Origin: Stylonectria norvegica
Taxonomy: Eukaryota; Ascomycota; Sordariomycetes; Hypocreales; Nectriaceae
Assembly (NCBI GenBank): GCA_014621405.1
Contig: JAANBC010000012.1
Location: 62,001 to 126,000, forward strand
Length of the DNA stretch: 64,000 nt
Direction: 5' to 3'
Each line of letters begins with the position of its first letter. The stretch's first letter is position 1. This document shows, one piece after another, positions 1-11,800 of this stretch. The notes beneath the pieces were generated by a model. That model had not been told where the DNA came from, searched no databases, and worked only from the letters and a program-made list of their open reading frames with translations. Both the position numbers and the translations under genes were made by a program.

Positions 1-200
1 TCACCCTGTCTGAGGCCACAATTGAAAGAGAGACGATTGAAAGTCTGAATAGAAATTGTACAGAAGATCGAAGTGAGAGGAAGAGGGGACCGAACCTTCA
101 ATCATCTGAGAGGTATCGGGGTTTTGAAGGTTCCGGGCTATTGGCACTTCCGGACCTTAGAAGTTTCCGAGCTTAAGCGCGCTAAAATCCCAGCTGTACT

Positions 201-292
201 TGTTGGAGGACGAAATGACCTATAAAAGGAAACATATTACAGCCTATCAGTATGGGCGCCCTACTTTTGGCGGAGTGGTATTTTCTGATAGT
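201..292. repeat. 92-bp direct repeat, copy 1
   Basis: This stretch, beginning tgttggaggacg and ending ttttctgatagt, is repeated without a mismatch that I can see at 575-666. The two copies are in the same orientation with starts 374 bp apart. DNA between them shows no coding frame. Duplicated ends around a short spacer could be a relic of a transposon (LTR-like) or a local tandem duplication; no terminal TG..CA or target-site duplication was established. Confidence 0.85.
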
Positions 293-574
293 TATGAGCC
301 CGGAGCGGATTTTCCTGCACTAGAACCAAAAACAACCAATCAAATCACCTCGAAATGAATAAGATGCACAACGCACCAATCAACATACAACACACAAGTT
401 ACACACCGACCAATATGGTTAGCGCCAAAGCCACAGGTTGCGAGTTCGAACCACGACGGAACGAACGCAGAACAATCGCAGCTTAAATAAGAGCTAAGGC
501 AACCAATAAGAACATCGGAATTAGAGCCTTCCAGATGATATGCCCTATAAGTGGCCTATAATCTGGGGGGGGTG

Positions 575-666
575 TGTTGGAGGACGAAATGACCTATAAA
601 AGGAAACATATTACAGCCTATCAGTATGGGCGCCCTACTTTTGGCGGAGTGGTATTTTCTGATAGT
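575..666. repeat. 92-bp direct repeat, copy 2
   Basis: Second copy of the repeat at 201-292, same strand. It lies about 245 bp upstream of the start codon of the MFS gene at 912, so it may form part of that gene's promoter or mark a rearranged upstream flank. It contains a tataaaa stretch (594-600) that is present in both copies and could act as a TATA element. Confidence 0.85.
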
Positions 667-911
667 ACTGCTGTAGTGAGGTGACGGATTCCCAGCACTA
701 ACAAAGGTCACGAAACCTTCAACATTGTTATTCGGGGTTTTCTATCCACCGAGCTCAAACAGAATCATCCAAAAAAGCGTGTCGACTCGGACTGTTGTGC
801 ATTCCGTTCTTCGAACCATCATGGCTATAATAACAGGGCTCCCCGCTGACTTCAGGAAGCACGGGGCCAGGATAGATCATACCAACGCCGCAGTGCCTCA
901 ACTTTCCTTCA

Positions 912-2690
912 ATGACTTCCACAAATTCCATTCCACCGGCGCAGCATGAAGACAAGGTCAAGGCCGAGTCTGAGACTGCGTCAAGGCGCCGAAGCTCTTC
1001 AACGAAGAAGAAGACGAGTACGCAGATGCCGAGAAAAACTACCAGCCCAAGACGCTCAAGTTCTGGATCATCATTCTGAGCATGTACGCGTCCATCTTTC
1101 TCGTCGCCCTCGACCGCATGATCATCGCCACCGCCATCCCAGCCATCACCGACGAATTCCACTCCATCCAGGACATCGGCTGGTACGGCAGCTCCTACAT
1201 GTTGACAGCTGCTATTTTTAACCTGCTGTTCGGCCGCATCTATCAGCTCTACCCAACGAAATGGGTGTTCGTTGGTGCCATCACCGTCTTCGAGGTTGGG
1301 TCTGCCATCTGCGGTGCGGCTCCTACCTCGGCGGCCTTCATCGTTGGACGCGCTATAGCTGGAATCGGGGCTGCTGGCATCTTCTCCGGCGGCATCATGA
1401 TCACGGTTCCGCTCGTGCCCCTTCGCAGACGGCCCATGTTCACGTCCATCTTCGGCATTGCCTTTGGCATCTCTTCCGTATTGGGCCCCATCATCGGTGG
1501 CACCTTTGCTGACACCAAGTAAGTGTATACTCTGCCATGTGTCTCCCCCTTGCTAATTGATTATCTCTAGGCACTTGACTTGGAGATGGTGCTTCTATCT
1601 CAACCTGCCTATCGGTGGCTTCACTCTGGCGTGTATGCTGCTCTTCCTCCACATCGAATCCCCGCCGCGCGAGAAGCGCTCAATTGTCAACCAAATCAAG
1701 AGCCTCGACCCTCTTGGACTATTTTTCTTTGCTCCATCCATGGTGTGCCTTATTCTGGCTCTTCAATGGGGTGGCTCAGCCTACCCCTGGTCGGCACCCA
1801 GGATAATTGTCCTTCTCGTCGTCTTTGCTGTCACCTTTGTGGCGTTTCTCGTCGTCGAAATCCTACTGCCAGATACCGCCATGGCTCCTATGCGCGTCGT
1901 ACTCAACCGCACGGTTTTCGGTAGTATGTTCTTTATGATGTTCTTGTCGGGTGGCATGATGGCTATCATCTACTACTTGTCAATATGGTTCCAAGCAGCT
2001 CAAGGGCAATCGGCGATGGAGGCCGGCATCCGGACCATGCCGTTAGTCTTGTCGATGGTTATCTTTGGCATAGTGATGGCGGTTTTCACCCAGAAAATCG
2101 GCTACTACGTTCCAGCTCTGATCTTGACTCCGATACTGTCCGCTGTCGGCGCCGGCATGCTCTCGACGCTTACCCCAAGTGCTGGAAAGAATCAGTGGAT
2201 TGGATACCAGATAATTTACGGACTCGGCGCTGGCGCTGGTGTGCAGGCTTCCAACTTGGGGCCCCAAACCGTTCTACCTCGTGCCGATGTCCCTCTCGGC
2301 ATGGCGTTGATCTTCTTCATGCAGCAGCTCGGTGGTTCTGTCTTCCTTGCTGTCGGCCAGAACCTCTTCTCGGTTCAGCTTGTCGACAGACTGTCTGGAT
2401 TTGCGGGTCTCGACACCGACGCAATCATCAACACTGGCGCAACCGCTCTCCGAAAGATCGTGCCGGCAAGTTTTCTCGACGGTGTCATCGACGCGTATGG
2501 ATATGCTTTGACACGTGTTTTCATCATGGCTGCTGCGCTGAGCGCCGCTATGCTCGTTTGCGCTCTAGCTGTGGAGTGGAAGAGCATCAGGAAGCCGAAG
2601 CCTGATGCTTCGAAGGATACCGAGGCGGGTACGGAGGAGGTCACGAGCGAGGCCGACCGGGAAGAGATGAAGAGCGAGGTTGCGGCTTGA
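912..2690 (+). pseudogene. DHA2-type MFS drug/toxin exporter, apparent frameshift near the N-terminus
   Basis: The protein belongs to the 14-helix DHA2 branch of the major facilitator superfamily, proton-driven exporters of drugs and fungal metabolites in the plasma membrane. Visible family motifs are LDRMIIATAIPAITDEF in helix 1, VGRAIAGIGAAGI, and WRWCFYLNLPIGG before helix 7. An intron at 1519-1570 (AA|GTAAGT, branch CTAAT, CTAG|) joins two exons cleanly. The likely start is ATG 912, followed by an acidic, polar tail typical of the family, but that frame runs out. The transporter frame (read back to a TGA at 971) begins one base away, so the model needs one extra base around 976-983. Without it only internal starts such as ATG 1082, inside helix 1, remain. 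With one base restored the length would be about 575 residues, normal for the family. This is either a pseudogene or a sequencing error. Confidence 0.75.
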
Positions 2691-3524
2691 AAGACTGGAG
2701 ACGGTCCGAGAAGGGATGTATCGCCATTATAGTAGAAGAATTTGCCAGCCCGGCAGGTCTTTTAGACTTGCAAGAGGCTGATAGTAGATAATTGATTAGA
2801 CATAGAAGACGCGTGCTACATAGACGGCCGCCTTAATTAGGCAATTGCCAAAGAGATCTCACCTCAAAGATTGCGCGTACCAAAAAAACAGATTAACAGC
2901 TCATCATCATCTATGTGGTATTGTAAAACAGTCTGCCGTCAAGTGTCCGGGTGTTAGTGGAGACAGCTAGTAGTCCGCTCAAGAGACCATCCAGCGATGA
3001 AAAGATCATGGTTCACACATGAACTCCCAAATTCATCCCAAAGTATCAGGCTACTCGGCTACTCAGAAGAAACCGAGACCAAGGTAAAGATAACGACGAG
3101 GAACTCTACGAGTCATGCCCTCTCTTGCTACCTTACGTTGCTACGGTATCTACTAGTCGGGGCGTCTATCCGAAGTGGAGTAGGGCCGCTGGGCGCTTCA
3201 TAATGGCGTTACAAATGTCGGCTTCTGTTCCCGACAATGACTTTCATCGATTTTCATACACGGTGATAAGCAAGCTGGGCGGCATCGATAAGGAGACTGG
3301 GAGTCATTGAAGCTGATTGACTTGTATTTCCTCTCTATTTTGACTTCATTGTCTCGTGCTCTTTGCCACAAGCGGCAATGTCAGTCTGCCGCGCAATTGC
3401 GCGCAAGTATGTCATCTCATTCAAAATCTCAAATCTTGACCAGCCTCCCTTCAGACACTGACAGACAACTAGACCCTGGGTCTCAGCGCTCGCCAGGAGA
3501 ACCCAATACGTATCGGGCTCAAGA
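2691..3524. other. Intergenic, no gene seen
   Basis: This 0.8 kb holds the 3' flank of the MFS gene and the promoter of the flavin-reductase-like gene. Only short unrelated reading frames are present. Just upstream of ATG 3525 is a pyrimidine-rich stretch around 3420-3460, usual for a fungal leader. No TATA box or repeat was recognised. Confidence 0.5.
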
Positions 3525-4421
3525 ATGAGTTCTAACGCGGCAGCCGCGGCGGCTGCTCAAGCAAACTACAAAATCGTCGACAAGGTGTCCGACTTCGACG
3601 ATATTGTGGCCAAGCGCCCCGACTTTGATCACTCCAACTCGCCCATCGAGGTCACCAAGTCTCCCAACCCGGACTGGAACTACGGCGAAGGCCTGGGCAA
3701 ACTCTCGCCTGAAACAAGCCATGTACACAAGGAGATTGACCCCTATGCACCTGATCGGCCCATGGTCAGCAATTACCGGCTGCTTGTGTCCGGTATCGCG
3801 CCTCGTCCCATCGGCTTCGTCAGCACCGTATCCGGTGATGGCAAGACCAAGAACCTATCTCCGTTCAGTTACTTCCAGGTGATTGACCATGACCCGCCGA
3901 TGTTTGTCGTGGGTTTCTCCTCGCGGCCTGGCCGTGTGAAAGACACATTTCGCAATCTCAAAGAAACGGGCGAATGTGTCATTAATACGGTGTCTGAGAA
4001 CATGATCGAAGCAGTTAACGCTACATCAATCGACGCTCCATATGGAGTATCCGAATGGGAAGTTTCTGGCTTGCACGAGGCTCCTACCACGACGGTTAAG
4101 CCATCGCGGGTTCGGGAGTCTGTTTTCTCCATCGAGGGCAAGGTCATGGACATCAAGGAGTTTACCGATCACGCAAATCCCGGGATGAGCATTGCTTCCT
4201 TGGTGCTCATCAAAGCATCTAGGTTCTGGGTGCGGGAGGATGCAGCAAACGAAGACTTCAGCCATATTGATCTTGAGAAGCTGCGGCCTCTGGGACAACT
4301 GGGTGGCATGTCGTATGGCCGCATCACGTCTACATTTGAGATGCCACGTAGGAGGTGGGAGGACGAGCAGCCGAAGAGCGAGTTGTTGACCAAGCTGGAA
4401 GAAACAAAGCCAGACGTGTAA
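3525..4421 (+). CDS. Flavin reductase-like, FMN-binding split-barrel protein
   Basis: An intronless gene for 298 residues. Residues roughly 75-230 match the flavin-reductase-like FMN-binding split barrel (DIM6/NTAB family): RPMVSNYRLLVSGIAPRPIG, then LSPFSYFQVIDHDPPM, then a GECVINTVSE segment. Members bind FMN and act as flavin reductases or as oxygenase partners; the substrate cannot be read from the sequence. The first 20 residues are alanine-rich and the next 50 polar, with no clear signal peptide, so a cytosolic protein is likely. The start at 3525 is supported by uninterrupted coding character from there. Neighbours are an exporter upstream and proline dehydrogenase downstream on the opposite strand. 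No functional link to either is evident. Confidence 0.85.
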   Translation: MSSNAAAAAAAQANYKIVDKVSDFDDIVAKRPDFDHSNSPIEVTKSPNPDWNYGEGLGKLSPETSHVHKEIDPYAPDRPMVSNYRLLVSGIAPRPIGFVSTVSGDGKTKNLSPFSYFQVIDHDPPMFVVGFSSRPGRVKDTFRNLKETGECVINTVSENMIEAVNATSIDAPYGVSEWEVSGLHEAPTTTVKPSRVRESVFSIEGKVMDIKEFTDHANPGMSIASLVLIKASRFWVREDAANEDFSHIDLEKLRPLGQLGGMSYGRITSTFEMPRRRWEDEQPKSELLTKLEETKPDV

Positions 4422-4861
4422 AATTAGGCTGTAGCACAGCGACGGTCGACAAGCAATTGGCAGTTAGGCGTTTCTCAAGGATTAGATAATAGAAGGCTTG
4501 TGATTGAATTATATCTTTAGCTCTAGAACAAAGTCGCCTCAATATTCCTTGTGATGCTTGGATTGGGTTTCAAACCTCGTCCCGATCAAGAGTCCCTTTG
4601 CTACACAAGTCCTGATGCATCTGCTAGGTATGATCCTATGGCGATGTCACCTTTATCACTTGAATTGGCATGAGGTGTTTCGCAGAATTGGCGCGACGAG
4701 AAGGCTTCATTCGTTAAGAACTGGGTTTCAGTCGGTCTATGAGACGCTTTGACTGTTGAACCACGTTATCTCACCAAGGGGTACCAAAACAAAGAACGTC
4801 GATTTATAGACATCATCAAATCTCGTTATCGATTTCCCCATCCATGCCACGCGACGTATTT
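4422..4861. other. Convergent 3' intergenic spacer
   Basis: About 440 bp between the stop codons of two convergent genes. It should contain both polyadenylation regions. No reading frame with coding character and no repeat was seen. Confidence 0.5.
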
Positions 4862-6292
4862 CTAACCAAATAGTCGACGGCGTAACTCCTTAGACAAAGC
4901 ATCAGCCATATGGTTTGTCCTTTCCACAGCTCCCCTATTTTCTATCGCTCGACGATACAAAAACCCCATACACTCTGACACCGATCCCCACGTCAAGCAT
5001 TTCAACACTCGCGGAGCGGAGTCCTTGCTCACGGATGGGTCACAGACACATTCGTCGTACTTGTCGAGTAATTCACAGCTTAACTCGTCTGCCATCCCGA
5101 TAATCTGGCCACACTCGAGGGAGACAGTCGGAAGCCCCGCGGACAGCCGTTGGCGATAGCTTAAGATGGCCTTGGCAGCGCTGGCTGCATTGTGAGTTGC
5201 CAGGAAGAGCGCTGTGTTCGGAAACTCTCGCCCATCAGTACCCGGGGGTAGCTTCTGACTGATGAGATTATCAGCGATGAGATCGTATGAGCGATCAGTG
5301 TCTTCCTTGGTGTTGTGAATTAGTGACCGAATGTCATGCTCAATGTACGCCCCTCGGACGAGCTTGACTCCCAGACTCCAGCCTTCCTCTGCAGCCAACT
5401 TGATATGACGATTTGCATTAGCCTCTGAGCCTTTGAGGTATCCTTGAATGGTGTTGTAGATTAGTGGCTGGTCTTCTCGGTTGTACTTGCGCATGAGCTC
5501 GATTGCCCACTCGTCCAGCCCTGGCTGTAGGACCTGCTGCTCCGCGTCCAGCCACAGACGAGAGCCCTGCCGGCGAGTCGCGATGCATATTTCGTCGAGG
5601 GCTTTTACCACAGCATCTGGCATCGGCTGACGGGCTTGCATGGCATCTACAGAGATAGGCCCGGCACCTGTGAGTCTAAACGCGATGTTAACATTCGCAA
5701 TGCCTCACTAAAATGCTGCAGAAGCATACTTGACTGCAAGAAAGTCCCCTTCTCCAATCATACTCAAGGTTTCGAGCGTGCCGTTCTTCCAGATGTCTAT
5801 CATTTCGTAGCACTTTGGGCTGTACATGGCGCCATCGGTGTGCGTGCCTGCATCTTGCGGGTCGAGTACGATTTCTTTGGAATATCCCAGTATGATACCG
5901 TGATACCCCGTTTGCTTAGCTTCTGCTACCGACTTTGTGACTTGTTTGTGGTTGGTGCCTGCGCAAAATTGGTCGTAGATGGTCCATCGTAGGAGACGGT
6001 TCAGGACAGGGTTCCGATCAGGGTTCAACAAAATGGACCGAGAGTTCGTAATGAACCCCATGACTGATATACAAGGGCTAAGTATTGTCTTTGAAGACAT
6101 GAGAGAGGTCAGGGCCCATGACCGAAGGAGGGTACTGGTTCGCAGCCTTGAAAGGCCCTGTGTTTGTGGGAATTCGAGATCGGTTGAAAGCTTTGTTGCT
6201 TTACTACTTGCAAAGCGCATGCCTTTGAACGTCTCCAGAGCCCTTCTAGGCGACTCGGATCCCAAGCAGTTGACATGATACCTCACGAACAT
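4862..6292 (-). CDS. Proline dehydrogenase (mitochondrial, FAD-dependent)
   Basis: This enzyme oxidises L-proline to pyrroline-5-carboxylate, passing electrons to the respiratory chain through FAD. There are two exons, 6292-5730 and 5675-4862. The intron at 5676-5729 has donor AA|GTATGC and acceptor TTTAG|ACTC, giving 458 residues. The join restores the family core VKLTGAGPISVDAMQ. The C-terminal proline-binding signature YRRAIENRG is present near the end, and HWHK-like cupin motifs are absent, as expected. The N-terminus is basic and Ser/Thr-rich, fitting a mitochondrial presequence; a start at a later Met (after about 24 residues) is also possible. It is divergent from the P5C dehydrogenase gene at 7047, sharing 754 bp of promoter, so the two steps of proline breakdown are probably co-induced. 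Functional equivalent of yeast PUT1 and Aspergillus prnD, by family. Confidence 0.93.
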
Positions 6293-7046
6293 GGCCGACG
6301 TTAATAGAGGTTTGAGTCCGTTGAAGAGCAGCTATTGTTCCGTATCTAAGACTAAATGGTCACTTGATATACCCCTCGCTCGACAGTGCTAGACTTGAGA
6401 GGGGAACCCAGCTACTGAGATCCGTTGACGTCGGACATTATCACGGTACATGAAGCCGACTCAGGCATCTAGAGGCCGGTATCAAACCGGCAGGAATGTG
6501 GTGCTTCACTAGTCAGAACATCCTCCTGCATCACCCGGCGTAGTGACTGCTATCTTTCCTCGTATAAGTGTACCTAATGTAGTACACACCACAGGGCCAC
6601 GCATTACGAGGAAGTCGGCTACTGCAGGTGAACGAGCGAACCGAGTGGCCGGTCGTTATCATTACTCTTTGTATCCCCCCTATACGGGCATGTCACTTCG
6701 ATTGCAAAAGGTTAGTCACGCTTGATCAGCTGCAAGCCATCACGGCTTCTCCAATAACCGAGCTGAGTTGCAGACACCCCCATAGATACAGAAACAATGA
6801 GATAAGCCCCGACTATAACATCCCGAAATGGAAACTGAGACAGGCAACCTGCAGTATGCGGTAGTAGTCAAAGGCGGGGGAGTCGGTATTCGGGAGCCCC
6901 TCAGTCGGGACGCTCATCCGACCGGCCATCTTAGCCCGACATATCGATGTACCTCCCAAGGAACCTTTAAGAACAGAGTGTTATATGTTGTTTGAGTGAA
7001 ACTCATCTTGTCTAATATTCGGGTTTCTTAGTTCGAAGGACATATC
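6293..7046. promoter_or_regulatory. Shared divergent promoter of the proline-catabolism pair
   Basis: This 754-bp segment separates the start codons of proline dehydrogenase (minus) and P5C dehydrogenase (plus). It contains a direct pair CCGG-TATCAAA-CCGG at 6476-6490 and several GATA-type elements, for example gagataag at 6799-6806. In Aspergillus nidulans the proline genes are driven by the Zn2Cys6 activator PrnA, which to my recollection recognises paired CCGG, and by GATA factors. Assignment of such factors here is inference. Confidence 0.55.
6476..6490. promoter_or_regulatory. CCGG-N7-CCGG element, candidate proline activator site
   Basis: Two CCGG tetramers separated by seven bases lie in the divergent promoter, about 190 bp from the proline dehydrogenase start codon. 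Each tetramer is self-complementary. Paired CG-rich triplets or tetramers are typical targets of dimeric Zn2Cys6 factors. A PrnA/Put3-like role is a guess from context. Confidence 0.35.
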
Positions 7047-8880
7047 ATGATGTTGAAGACTGCTCTTTCGCGCAGCACGCGCCCTCGTTCCGGCCTGTGT
7101 GTAAGCCAGACATGCACTCAAAATCGCCCCTTGGGACGGAGCCTGACTCTATGGCATCCCCCGAAATTTGAAAATGAGAAAATGGTACTCGAACTGAGTT
7201 CACGGATGATTCACGCACTCACAGTTCGATAGCTAGATTACGCCAAGGGATCTCCCGAGAGAGCTCAGTTGACGCAAACACTCGCACGACTGAAGAGTGA
7301 GATGCCCTTCAAGATCCCCATCTCTATCGGCGGCTCAACGGTACGATCCTCTGTTCAAAACCGATGTTCGAATCTGCTGATGATCAAACTACCAGGTGGA
7401 AAGCCATGAGTTCCGAATGCAGAAGAATCCGTCCAACCATAGTGAGATTGTGGCAGAATATGCGACCGCAACACCAGGACAGGTGAACGCCGCCGTGGAC
7501 GCTGCATTGAAGGCGAAGCCTGCTTGGGAGAACATGCCCTTTGAAGACCGTGCAGCGATCTTCCTTCGCGCTTCAGACCTCATCGCTGGCAAGTACCGAG
7601 CCGACATTGTGGCTGCCACCATGATCGGCCAGGGCAAGAATATTCGACAGGCTGAAATCGAGGCGCCGGCTGAGACGGTAGATTTCTTCCGGTATTACAT
7701 ACAGGAGGCGTGGGCGCTTTACTCTCAGCAACCAAAGGTTCACCCAGATGGCAATTGGAACAAGATGGAGTATCGTCCCCTTGAAGGCTTCGTGTACTCT
7801 GTCGCACCGTTCAACTTCACAGCCCTAGGCGCTACTTTAGTAGGAGCCCCTGCATTGATGGGCAATGTCGTTATATGGAAACCGTCAGATTCGGCCCTTC
7901 ACTCGGCCTGGCTTCTTCATCAAATTCTGTTGGAAGCAGGGCTTCCCCCGAATGTTATCCAATTCATTCCAGGCGACGCGGAACAAATCACAAACACCAT
8001 CTTGAAAAGGCCTGAGTTTGCCGCCATTTCATTCATCGGATCAACCAAAGTCTTCAAAGGCATACAGAGAAAGATTGGCAACGCAGTTGGTGACGAGATC
8101 TACAACTCCTATCCCCGAATCGTTGGGGAGACGGGTGGCAAAAACTGGGGCTTGGTGCACAAGTCTGCCGATATCAGAAGTGCAGCTCTGAACACTGTCC
8201 GAGCCGCTTTCGAGTATCAGGGTCAGAAGTGTTCGGCCAACTCTCGAGTTTATGTCCCAGAGTCAGCCTGGCCAGAGTTCAAAGGGCATCTGCAGGAGCA
8301 GATATCGCAGCTCAAGGTCGGCAACGTGGAGGATCCTGCCAATTTCATCAACCCCGTGATCCACGAGGCTTCCTTTGACAAGCTCAACAAGGTCATTGAA
8401 GAAGCAAAGAATGACCCAGAACTTGAACTCGTTACGGGAGGCAAGGCTTCCAAGACGGAAGGGTACTATGTTCATCCCACTGTCTACCGTACCTTGAACC
8501 CCCGACACGATATCATGTCCCGAGAGCTCTTCGGCCCTATACTGGGAATCTACGTCTATCCCGATAACGAGTGGGAGAAGACTCTCAAGATACTCGACAC
8601 GACTTCTCGATATGCACTTACAGGGAGCATCTTCGCGAAGGACCCCTACGCCTCAAGACAGGCGCAGACGGCTTTGAAACACGCAGCCGGCATGCTCTAC
8701 ATCAACACCAAGTGCACGGGTTCAGTGGTTGCTCAACAGCCGTTTGGTGGCAGCCGTGACTCTGGTACGAACGACAAGACGGGGACGATGGCGCATCTGC
8801 AGAGATTTGTAAGTACGAGGACGATCAAGGAGGATTTCGGCGAGATTGACGAGGTTCAATACCCGTCAAATGAGGTGTAA
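7047..8880 (+). CDS. Delta-1-pyrroline-5-carboxylate dehydrogenase (mitochondrial)
   Basis: The product oxidises glutamate semialdehyde (from P5C) to glutamate with NAD, the second step of proline catabolism, in the mitochondrial matrix. Three exons, 7047-7184, 7233-7340 and 7396-8880, give 576 residues. Introns are 48 bp (ATG|GTACTC to GATAG|CTA) and 55 bp (ACG|GTACGA to ACCAG|GTG). The short middle exon encodes the conserved YAKGSPERAQLT stretch. The catalytic Glu is in VGETGGKN and the catalytic Cys in YQGQKCSANSRVY, both normal for the ALDH4 group. The N-terminus is basic with several Ser and Arg, as expected for import. It pairs divergently with proline dehydrogenase at 4862-6292. Confidence 0.95.
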
Positions 8881-11800
8881 GTAGGATCAGGCAAAGCCTT
8901 GGCCAAAAAGTAGTGTTGTCAAATATGTTTCAAATACACAAGTTTTGCACGACGTGATACCTTGTTGCATCGTCCACGGTCAAAAAGGCAATTCATGATG
9001 AGTTCACGGAAACAAGACCACCAATTGCGCCGGGTAAACGTATCAGGGTGATTCAGCAATAGCCAATTCATATTGTATGTTGTACCGGTGTACTCGCAAC
9101 GAAGTATCGCTCGTGCATAGCAGTGCTCTACGGAAATATCTTTGCTTCATGCTCTATTGAACGCGCCAGAACTTTGGTATAGGTTAGGATTGTAGCAGCT
9201 GAAACCTAGCAAGATGACATTTGACATAACTACCTCGTATACATGAAGCCAGTACCGAGGTTTCACTTTGTATGGGTTATGTGATCTAATCTTCTAGAGA
9301 GTCTGCCAAGCGATTGTATTGGATAACAAATTGACGCTGCTTCGTGTGTGCAGTTGTTATGTTTGCATATCACGTATTCCAATTACACACACTTTCAAAG
9401 TCGACTGTGGGATTGTTGGGTATGTGATTTTCTAGGTCAAACCCCACGAGATGGCTTGTTCAAACCATATAGCTTGACATGCATAGATGACTTTTCACGT
9501 TACTAGGATCATCTACGCGAAGGGCTTGCTGGTCGGGAGTCCCGAATACGTGTGATCTTCGGTTTGCTAACTTCTGACCCACGAATACAAACCCTGTGAT
9601 CTTGCGGGTAGAAATGATCAAGACAGAGTTTTTAAAGATAGCCCGTCCATACCTATTGCGAAAGTCTTTACTATGCACCTTATACTATGGAGAAGCTTCA
9701 CGGGCTGCAAACAAGCTTCCCACGAACCCACAACTTAGTAAGGCCGGATTTCAGTAAGATGCCTATCTTCAGCTGCGACAGGCATTGTTAGTACCCGCCA
9801 TTATTCAAGGAGATTGATAATAAATGGGCCCTCTCCGCTGGCCGCCAGATCCGTTTTGCCACACCTTCTCGCTCCCATGGGCCAGAGCGTGGTCTACCCG
9901 CACAAAGAAAAAGAGCCCAACGGGGAGGAGCACTTCCGCCTGATGCGAGGAGCCTGGAGACGGGGCCCAATGAGCACTGCTTGAAACCGTCGACCTGCTA
10001 ATTGGAGCCCAAATTTCTCACTGGTGCATAGAGTCAACTTGAACGAGTCACGACGCGGTGGTAGTGCAAACCCCTGGTGCATGGGAACCACGAGACCAGC
10101 ATCGAACGCTGATCCTCTGCCCATCCGCACGCTACAGTTGTGTGCTCTCCTCGTCTGCTTGCGCGTTTCAACGGTTCTAGCGCATGAACAAAGTTGCGGA
10201 CCTTGCGGCCCCGAGATTTGGAGTAAACTGTTTGTCATAGTTTCGATGCCCCGGCGTGAGGGATTCCCCAGCTTCCACTGTTTCTTGAGGCATTGCAATC
10301 GCCCCAGGATTCCACAGCGGATTTGAGAGCGGGTCTTTGGTAGGACTTCTGGAGAGGCGGAGCCAAGTAGATGTGCTCCATTTAGTAATACCTTAACTGA
10401 CAGTTTCCGAAGCCAGAGACTATAGCAACTCGTGATAGCAAAGGAGGTTTGGAGTAACTAGCAATCCCTGGAAACAGATAGTCAAGAACGCCAGTAAAAC
10501 AAGAGGAAGCGCAGATAAGGGAGCCTGCCTGGGTGAGGGGATTTGGGGGAGGGTGCTAGGGGCAGCACACATAAACAAGTAGCCGGTGAGGGGATCCTAG
10601 CACACCTGCCCCTAACACAGCTATTTCGGAGATGATGCTGATATCCTGTGAGGAGTCACCGAGAACAGGGCCAACTGATTGAATGTCAACAGCAAAACTC
10701 ATGCAATCTGATCCGTGGACGATTATAGGATCAGAGGGGTCACCGCGGTTTCTTGGGGTCAGATCTCTTACGTGAAGGCTAGAACCCCAACTGCTATCTC
10801 TATCGTACCACACCCCAAATCTGAAGAATGGGTCTTACCAGCCGGGCGAACCTAGGCTTAGCAGGGGAGGAAACAAATGGCCCATTGGCGAGGCAGAGAT
10901 TTGTGGGTGGTGGGACTTGCTCACTATGGACAGGCATGCTGAAAGGAGGTCTGTATTGTGATTTCTCCTCACAAGAGGAGGGGAGGGTTAGTGGGGCTGC
11001 GGTTGGAGTAGGCAGGTGGATGCGGAGAACACCGCCCAACCCTGGAACCAGGTTTATTATCCCCTCAGACAACACGGCTTCACAGGCCTCACTGCCCATT
11101 AATGCTTCGAGAACAATTCGATTCCATGGATGCTATGGGTGCGTCATTGACCACGGGGTCCTGGTGCCTGCCCGGCATCGGCTGAGATGAGCATGCCCTG
11201 GTGTATCGAGGTGATCCATTGGCCACAGTGCCACTTGGTGGCGGGCATTTGCCTGGGCCCAGGGCAAAGTTTCAGGGGTTAGGTCGCTTTCTAGCGGCGT
11301 TCCTTGCTTCGGCTCGGCCCCCGTCTTGGCTTACTCGAACGGCGTACGCCGCGCAGCAACAAGCCGCATCGTTTTGCCTGCTTGCCCAATGATTTGCCTG
11401 CGTTGCCATGGATGGGTTGCTCGAGTGCCGGCTTGGCTGGCCTAGCCTTCCTGCCCGCACCTTCCACAGAGGCTTCTATCGGCGTTCTATCTCTGCTCTG
11501 TCGAGCTTATCACATGACTCGTCATGACGACGTGAGGGGAACCATCGCGTTTGGATTTTTTTGATATCGCGAACTCAACGTCAGGTCAACTTACAGAACA
11601 ACAACGCCCACTGTACAGACGCCCGCCGGCCGCACTCCCAGATCCAACCCAGCAGCAAACCTGGTCTCGGGACTTGTCGGGCTTTCGTTGACACATACAA
11701 ACTCCCTCAACAGCCAAGCAGAAGCGACCGAGCGGCGCTCATGTCGGACCCGCACTGTTATGTAACTGAAAGGTCAAATGGCCCACAGCATTACCCCTTC

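Noticed and set aside
416..452. tRNA-like A box (tggttagcgcc) and perfect B box (agttcgaacc) between the 92-bp repeats
   Set aside because: The boxes are only about 17 bp apart, too close for a tRNA or a normal SINE promoter, and no acceptor or anticodon stem can be drawn.
755..1162. 135-codon open frame on the minus strand over the exporter N-terminus
   Set aside because: Composition is that of an antisense shadow of the MFS gene; no domain or splice support.
10828..11190. 120-codon open frame on the plus strand in the 3.4-kb spacer
   Set aside because: Low-complexity Gly/Arg-rich reading, overlapped by an equally long frame on the other strand, no recognisable domain.
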